Assembly: GCA_033439685.1 (NCBI GenBank) | Contig: JAUEDM010000001.1 | Coordinates: forward strand, 2,542,001 to 2,606,000 | Length of the DNA: 64,000 nucleotides | From: Apodospora peruviana | Taxonomy: Eukaryota > Ascomycota > Sordariomycetes > Sordariales > Lasiosphaeriaceae | Reading direction: 5' to 3' | Part shown: piece by piece, positions 58,001-64,000 of the stretch | How the letters are laid out: each line of letters starts with the position of its first letter | Numbering within the stretch: position 1 is the stretch's first letter | Program-made: the position numbers and the translations under genes | The notes under the pieces: model-generated | The model's input: only the letters and a program-made list of their open reading frames with translations | Databases searched by the model: none | What the model was told of the DNA's origin: nothing

Positions 58001-59447
58001 CTTGCAATCGGTAGGGTCCGGTTGGTGGCCATGAATGAATACCTTAGGTACCTATTTCTTTCATCCTTCAACGGACACACAGTCCAGGAATAGTGAATGA
58101 CATGGCCAGACAACACAGCCTTTTGCAAAATCCAACTTGCATTAGCGGCAGCTCAGTCACAGCCAGCACCGGCACCAGTATTTGCCCATGATTCGCGTAC
58201 AGTGTACGGGGTAATCCAATACGTGCCAGAAAACATCGATATGGGAGACATGAATTACACAGCCCGATTAGGCAACTGGTCTCGGAACTTTTTTTAAAAA
58301 AAGACTGAGCCACCACCACATCCCATTCTTCTTTTCCTCTAAAATCTGTGCATGTCCATTCCATATGTGAATTTTATGTCCGAGACCGAGCATCCATCAG
58401 CAGCAGGAACTGTCCAGGTTTCTCAATCCAAAAAGATCCGCAACACCGTCCGCCCTTGTAACTTTGTCAGAACCTTGCTAAAGACGGTACGTTACAAAAA
58501 AGAACCGGGAACGCGTTCACGTACGCCAGTGGATCTGTAATTCCAGTTTTATAAAATCCCACAAGAGAATGAGGACCGTACCGTACAGGTTTGGTTAGTC
58601 TAGTGCATCGCAAAAAGACCGGCCGACCTGCCTGGCAAGTCGGCGCCGAGCTCGCCAAAGGATCTTTGCGCCAGGCGAGCCGACCACTGACAACCTGGAA
58701 TGGAGCCGGACGCTAAAAGCGGAACGGATCAGCCGGGCGGCGGTGATGGCATCATCCCCAGGACCCTAGGGTGCACGTACCACCTCATCGCACCCGCCGC
58801 CGCGCCTCAATACCAAGCCACTATTGCCCGATTTATACTAGACTGGCAGGGTGAAATAATACGATTACGCTAAAACAAATTAGGCAGCCAGTCGCTTTCC
58901 CTGGGCGATTATTCCATGGGTCCTGAAGAACATCCCCAGAGTCACTGGGCTTCTAACCGTCTGTAAATCCTGGGGGAATTGCAATGTTGATATATCAAGA
59001 TAATTTATATGCTTTTGATAGACATTACATTGTTTGAGCGACTTCTGAAGAACCTGGAGTGAAACTGATAGAATATATTCCGTATGTCCGATATGATAGA
59101 TTTTGAAGCGACGCAGCTCCATATTCAAGTGCCACATACATGCACCAGGGAAACAAGCCAAAAAGACGCAAAGGTATATCGCCACGATCCCAAACATCCG
59201 GTCCAGTTTATGTCCAAGAAAATCAGGTCCTGTATATAATGCCCGGAACTGAAAGGAAAACTCCGAGGAAAAAAAATACCGTCCCTTGCAGCAATGATAT
59301 AATTTGCGCCAACCGACCCCAGTGAAAATCGCTTCCGCTTGCGTGAGCATTAGGTTTTATCCTGTCTTTGCTGCCCCAATGCAGCCAAAAACACCAAAGA
59401 ACCATAAATAAAGAAATGGATTATGTACCGGTCCGTATGTAAACAGT
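52047..59447. other. 7.4 kb gene-free region
   Basis: Between the EDEM start (upstream side) and the 3' end of the regulator gene. No conserved protein frame, tRNA or transposon recognised on either strand. It is dense in short TACGG/CCGTA-containing palindromic pieces (for example 55377-55395, 56576-56594, 56756-56779, 57309-57330) and CTTAGGTACC elements (57533 and 58041). Long untranslated RNA or regulatory DNA is possible but not shown. Confidence 0.5.
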
Positions 59448-61495
59448 TTATTGTGCAGCATATGCGTGCTCCTGGATACGTGATGGTTGTTGTTGTTGCT
59501 GCATCAGCTGCTCGCAAGCCTGACGCGCCACCCGCTCGCTGTGGTGATGAACGATATCCTGGCTCTGTGATCTCCCCTCATCGTCCGCGTAGGTGAGTTC
59601 CATAAGCTCCGGACTCAGGCTGCCCTCCGACTTGACCTTGTTAAATATCTGGTCGAGGTACTCGTTCTCCTGCTCCGAGCTGAAGGTCGGTGCGACGCTG
59701 GCCTCGTCGCTCAACATATCAAATGACGCCTGGCGAGTGGCAGCGGCGTGTACGACATGGTGTGCGTGGCCCTGAAAAGCAGGGTGTAGGCCGAGCCCGT
59801 TGGACCAGTCGTTCATGACGCTCGAAGGATGGTGAAGATGGTGTCCGCCATTCTGTGAACTAGCTCGCCGTCGTGCAGCCTTGTTCTTCCGCCGTCGTGT
59901 GCCTGTCTTTTCGTCGACCGTTGCCTCTTCCATACCCAGTTTGACCAGCATGGCCTCGATGTGCTGTGGCTTCCAGTCCCAAACCTTGCAGCCGCCATTT
60001 TCCTTCATGCGAGCAAGAATGAGTTGGTACCGCTTTTCTTCGTAGTATCGGTGGGCTTCTTGGAGCCGCTCAATCTGGAAAATAAATATTAAAACCCCGA
60101 AACAACCTACTCAGGAGAACTATGTGGACGTACCTCTCTCTTCGGCCAGACACCAAACTTGGCCACGGCGCGTGACACCTTCATCTGGAGGGCTGCCTTC
60201 TCCCAGTTACCCTGATGCTTTTCAGAGTACTTTGCCTTCATCTCTTCCCACATTCCCTTGCCCTTCTCCGAGATGAATTCTTTCCGAAGCTGAAAGAGAT
60301 ACTTGTCATCGTCGGGTGCATCGTCTCTGAGCGTGAGTTCGTCCCTGTCGTTTTCATCCATGTGGCCATTTGTGCCGTTTTGACCATCAAGATTGCCACC
60401 ATGTGGCGATGCCTTGGGTGTGCGGGAGGCTTTCCGCGTAGTCGCGGGTTTCTTGCGTGGTGGTATTCTTCTGCCGGGGCTAAGGGATGTATGGCTGGGA
60501 TAGTTGTTGCCCGGTAGCATCCCGGGGTCACGAAGGTCCTCAATTCCGCCTACACGCATTGTTTGCTGCCGAAACTGAGAAGGATGAGGCTGGCCCAGAA
60601 GCGGAGTCGGGGCGCCGCTGGACGGCATTCGGTGGTGAATTTGCGGTGTGCTGACCGGGACGTGTGAGGACGGGTGCCTGACCATGAACTGTGTGTTCGG
60701 GTCAACCTCAACGTTTCCAAAGGAGTGGTGGTAGTCCGAGAACGGGTGGTGCGAGACGTCCGTATCGTTGCCACCTGAAACCGTGAAATGGCCAAGATAG
60801 GGGTCGATTGGCGGCGGGATCTCGGCTTTTGGTGACGACGGATGGTGCCCGTTAGGAGGAGACTGAGCGATGTACGTAGCCATGTCATAAGGGCCCGCTT
60901 CCGTTACTTGCGGGTGGATAGCCATAGGAGATGAGCTCTGGCTGCTTGCGTTTATGTCGTAGTTGCTGTAGTAGAGCTTTGATGTGTTCGGGGGAGTTGG
61001 CCCTTGGGGACCAGCGACAGCGCTCTGAGAAGGGTGATATACGCGCATGGACTTTGCTGAAGGCCTCTGCTGTAGAGGAGGACTACCAGCACTCGAAACC
61101 GGAGTTAAGAGTGTGGAATCTGTTGTAGCTGGGTAGTTGAAGGAAGACACGCCAGAAGCCTGCCGGTAAGGTGAGTCACTGAACCTTTGTGGGGGCGTGT
61201 AGTTGGGCAGCTTGAGTTGACGTACAGCGCTGTAAGGATCTAGGTCCGAGGATGATGTGTAGGCGATCGCGGACGGACCGCTTGAGCAATTGGAACTGCC
61301 GGGCAGGCCGTCCACTTGGTGGTGCGCGCTTGGCGTGAGATATTGGGTGGTGGCCATGTCGAGATGGATTCGCAGGTGTTTTATTGTCCTCCTGGAGGCG
61401 GCACTGGTGCTGTCCTCTGAGTCTGAACCTTTTTCGTCTTGTTGGAAGTCGGCGACCCGTGAGGCAGCTTGGTCTTCTTGTCTGTGTAAGTTCAT
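59448..61495 (-). CDS. Putative nuclear transcription regulator with conserved KYLFQLRKEF / WEKAALQMKVSRAVAKFG domain
   Basis: Exons 61495-60134 and 60074-59448 (59-nt intron, GTACGT/TTCCAG), 662 residues from the first ATG. The start is more likely 61357 (MATTQYLTPSAHHQV, 616 residues), where the Gln/Ser/Pro/His-rich N-terminal half begins. That half is disordered and activation-domain-like. A basic Pro/Lys patch (RRIPPRKKPATTRKASRTPKA) precedes a conserved helical domain. That domain runs from DDDKYLFQLRKEFISEKGKG through MWEEMKAKYSEKHQG, WEKAALQMKVSRAVAKFGVWP, RLQEAHRYYEEKRYQLILAR and CKVWDWKPQHIEAMLVKLG to the basic TGTRRRKNKAARRR. The domain is Myb/homeobox-like in rhythm and resembles fungal proteins I have seen annotated only as hypothetical or DNA-binding. 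I cannot name the family. The C terminus has a QQQQQ run and His-rich stretches. Very long gene-free flanks fit a regulated developmental gene. Confidence 0.83.
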
Positions 61496-64000
61496 TTAGT
61501 CGTTTGTCCCTACTGGACGTATTGGACTAGACTGGTGAGGGAGTGAAATGATCGAGTTATCTCCTATGAGGCGGTGGACTCGCAAGACTGGACTCTGACG
61601 GGAGGAGGGCAAGGAAAGGGCCCTGACCTTATAGTCTGGCAGACCTTTTGGCCATGGAAAGGGTCGCAAAGTGGCGTGGGGGAGGGAGTAGGGACAAATG
61701 TGTCTTACCTTGTAGCAGATGGTTTGATCTATATTCAGTGAAAATGGAGACAAGACGAGCAAGTGTTCTCGGGAGGAGGCGGGGCTCTGGATCTGTTTTC
61801 TAGTCTGTCGTTCCTGACAAAAGGGCTACTTCCATAAACATGGTCTCAACTGAGCAAGGGTCATGACCCCCCTCCAGCAGGTACATACAGTACAAGCCTC
61901 TTTGGTAACCCCGGTCCAGACCAGGAGTGGTACACCCAAAGTAGTCGTATGCGGGGGTGGTTAAGAGGTGGTACCTTGATGCGCATAAGCTAGCCGCCGT
62001 GCCTCGATACGGTGCGCGCGCAACGGTGAGCGCAGAGTGACAAAGCGACAGAACTCGTTTTGCTAGGGTCGTGGGAGAGTACTTGTGGTCCATGATGCTC
62101 AAACCTTTGGATTCGAGCTATTTCAACGATGGTCTTTGTCAAGCCCCCAAGTGTCTTGCCCCAAGCACGTTGGTCGTCGTTGGCTGGTAGATAACCCAGA
62201 TGGTTGTCAGAGTGCGAGGCTTTCCAGCATCAAGACGGGGAAACGGTCAACTGCCCATAGTCAGGTAGGTGCATGCCGACTGGGCGGCCGCTGGCCAAGT
62301 CCGCCTGAGGTCGAACGCAACTACGGAGGAGCCACCATAACTGAAAGTCCCAGGCACAAATAAGGGAGGTAGATCTCGTCCTCAGAAGGGGCGGTCTATG
62401 GTGGTCCACTGGGAACGACCACGGGATACTCCGCGGAATGACAGTGGTGTCGCAAACGAGGAGCTCGAAGAAAGAAGAAAGATGGTACGCGGATCTGTGG
62501 GCAAAGGAACTTCGAGTTACCTGGCCAGTTGCTCGACAGGGTCGCAAGAGGTACACCCATCTGGTCTGGGGGCCCAGGTCTTCCAAGGCCGAGCAGTATT
62601 CGATCAATTCGCCAGTAAATCATTAGTGCCCACCTTTTGGCCGGAAGCAGGTTGCCAAACGGGGTATGAACCGGGAAAACAGCTCAGTGGAGAGAAGTTT
62701 AAGCGGAAGGGACAGGAGCAATCTAGGCAGGGACAGGCAAGCAACTCGACTCTTTTGGGTAGGGATGGTGAGATGCTCGGGGCAGAATAGCCCAGCGGGA
62801 GTTTGGGTGAAGGAGGCGTTGATGCGGGACGGGAATCCGCAAACTGGGCAAAACCAGGGGTTCGACGAAGTGGTGGTGTGGGAGGACGACAGGGGAGCCC
62901 ACAGAAAGAAACAGAGAACCCCAAAAAACGTCGGTGGGTCCAGGTATGTACCTTGACAAGAACGCAAGGACGGCAGAGGTACAAGCTGCGCAGTGGTATG
63001 TAATGTACCGTACAGTACGGTTTACACCCAGCGAGCCGGCTGATCAAGCTGGATTTGCTCGCGTTTCCTAAACATGAAGCTATCCTCGGGCGGTAGCCGC
63101 CTGTTGGTTCCAGATGGTCCAATAGACGCCGCTAAAGGAGATTGACCTGGAGAATAGATATCAAACAGCCTCCCGCTGAGTTGGTGATGAAGGAGATTTT
63201 GGAAAGCACCAGCCCTTCATCTTGCAGGGTATGATGATGCTGCTTTGTTGATGGGAAGGACATGATATCGAGTATGAGGGTCGTAGTCCCAGCTGCAACA
63301 CCACGAAGAGACGTGCTGTACTGTACTACACACGCAGGTGGTATCGTAAGGTAACGGATGCATGGCAGGCCAGAGCAACCAGGCATCAGCCCCCAACATG
63401 AGTGTTCGGAGCAGATCAGGAGATGGTGGTGGGCGAGCAGACCTCCAGAGTTGAGATTACCGGATTGGGAGGCCTTGGACATTCGCCAATCAAGACCAAC
63501 GATGCGCAAGGAACCCCTTTAGAACGGAGCAGCTAAGTTTTTGGGAGAATGGAAGCCGAAGCCGTCGATGTCCGCCTCATGAGCAATGCGACTGAGGTCG
63601 GCCAGAAAAGCCGGCCTGGTACAGAGGCTTAGACTCCGGCTGCCTGGTTGAAACCGCTGTGCCCGGCGAACGTCGAAATTCTCTCGAGTCATGGAACAGT
63701 CCCGGGAAGCAGGATTACTGTGTCAACTCGAAAAAGAACTGCCAGGGGGAATGAAGGACGGTGGATGACAATTAACGCCGCAGGAGCTGGCAATACGTAA
63801 GATGGTGTATGTAACCCAACGCGATAATCGACATGAAGGAGCTTTAGCTTTCAAACCCATTCGGGCGGGGAAATCAGATGCACAAGGGAAACATGAAGAC
63901 GACGAATTCGTACGGACTTTACGAATGTTAAGCCGCAGATAATCCAGGTTTATCGGGGAAGCTAACGTCCGAATTGAAGACTGTGCTGTGCATTTGATGG
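61496..64000. promoter_or_regulatory. Upstream region of the putative transcription regulator, to window edge
   Basis: At least 2.5 kb without a supportable gene. A 15-base perfect palindrome (ACCGTAC-A-GTACGGT) lies at 63007-63021, and GTACTGTACTAC at 63314-63325. A GTCAGGTAGGTGC element lies at 62261-62273. Probably promoter and 5' leader sequence of the minus-strand gene. Confidence 0.4.

Noticed and set aside
52047..59447. Transposon remnant as the cause of the 7.4 kb gene gap
   Set aside because: No reverse transcriptase, integrase or transposase motif, no terminal repeats, and no strong AT bias typical of RIP-mutated elements were recognised by eye.

Overview
This is a window of nuclear DNA from a filamentous ascomycete, most likely a Sordariomycete. 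Nearly every gene is split by short introns (about 50-160 nt) with GTRNGT-like donors, CTAAC/CTGAC-like branch points and YAG acceptors. Several products are recognisable fungal housekeeping or hyphal proteins: NADPH oxidase NoxA/Nox1, class I myosin with an acidic DEDDDW tail, Pfa4, Pex2 and an Htm1/EDEM mannosidase. The genus cannot be named from sequence alone. No rRNA, tRNA, transposon, CRISPR or bacterial-type operon was seen.

Layout, left to right. The 3' part of a Ser/Gly-rich membrane protein gene enters from the left edge. It is followed by a mismatch uracil/thymine DNA glycosylase (-), UDP-GlcNAc pyrophosphorylase (+), a Sym1/Mpv17 protein (-) and class I myosin (-). A 4.2 kb gene-free stretch leads to nox1 (+). 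Then come palmitoyltransferase pfa4 (-), a CAP10/GT90 membrane protein (+), a zinc-ribbon metallo-beta-lactamase-fold protein (-), a dehydrogenase fused to a YWTD beta-propeller (-), peroxin pex2 (+) and a secreted protein built from VVVVTVTG-type repeats (-). An accessory-looking stretch follows, with a broken UstYa/DUF3328 gene (+) and a SET-domain gene (+). A 650-residue multi-pass membrane protein (+) comes next, then a 5.6 kb gene-free stretch, adenine phosphoribosyltransferase (+) and an EDEM-type GH47 mannosidase (-). Last is a putative transcription regulator (-), isolated by 7.4 kb of gene-free DNA on its 3' side and at least 2.5 kb on its 5' side.

The genes are mostly independent single-copy units. 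Shared cellular themes are cell wall and secretory pathway (UDP-GlcNAc supply, GT90, mannosidase, palmitoylation), hyphal tip growth (myosin-I, Nox1) and peroxisome assembly (Pex2). I see no clear biosynthetic gene cluster. The UstYa-like gene is a lone and apparently dead copy.

The observations most worth a second look are four. The UstYa-like gene carries two independent lesions. A 3-hydroxyacyl-CoA-dehydrogenase-like domain is fused to a YWTD propeller in one cytosolic-looking protein. The Val/Thr repeat secreted protein matches no family I know. The first coding exon of the myosin gene is the ATG alone. Exon boundaries were derived by hand from reading frame, splice-site consensus and protein-family continuity, and RNA-seq would settle them.
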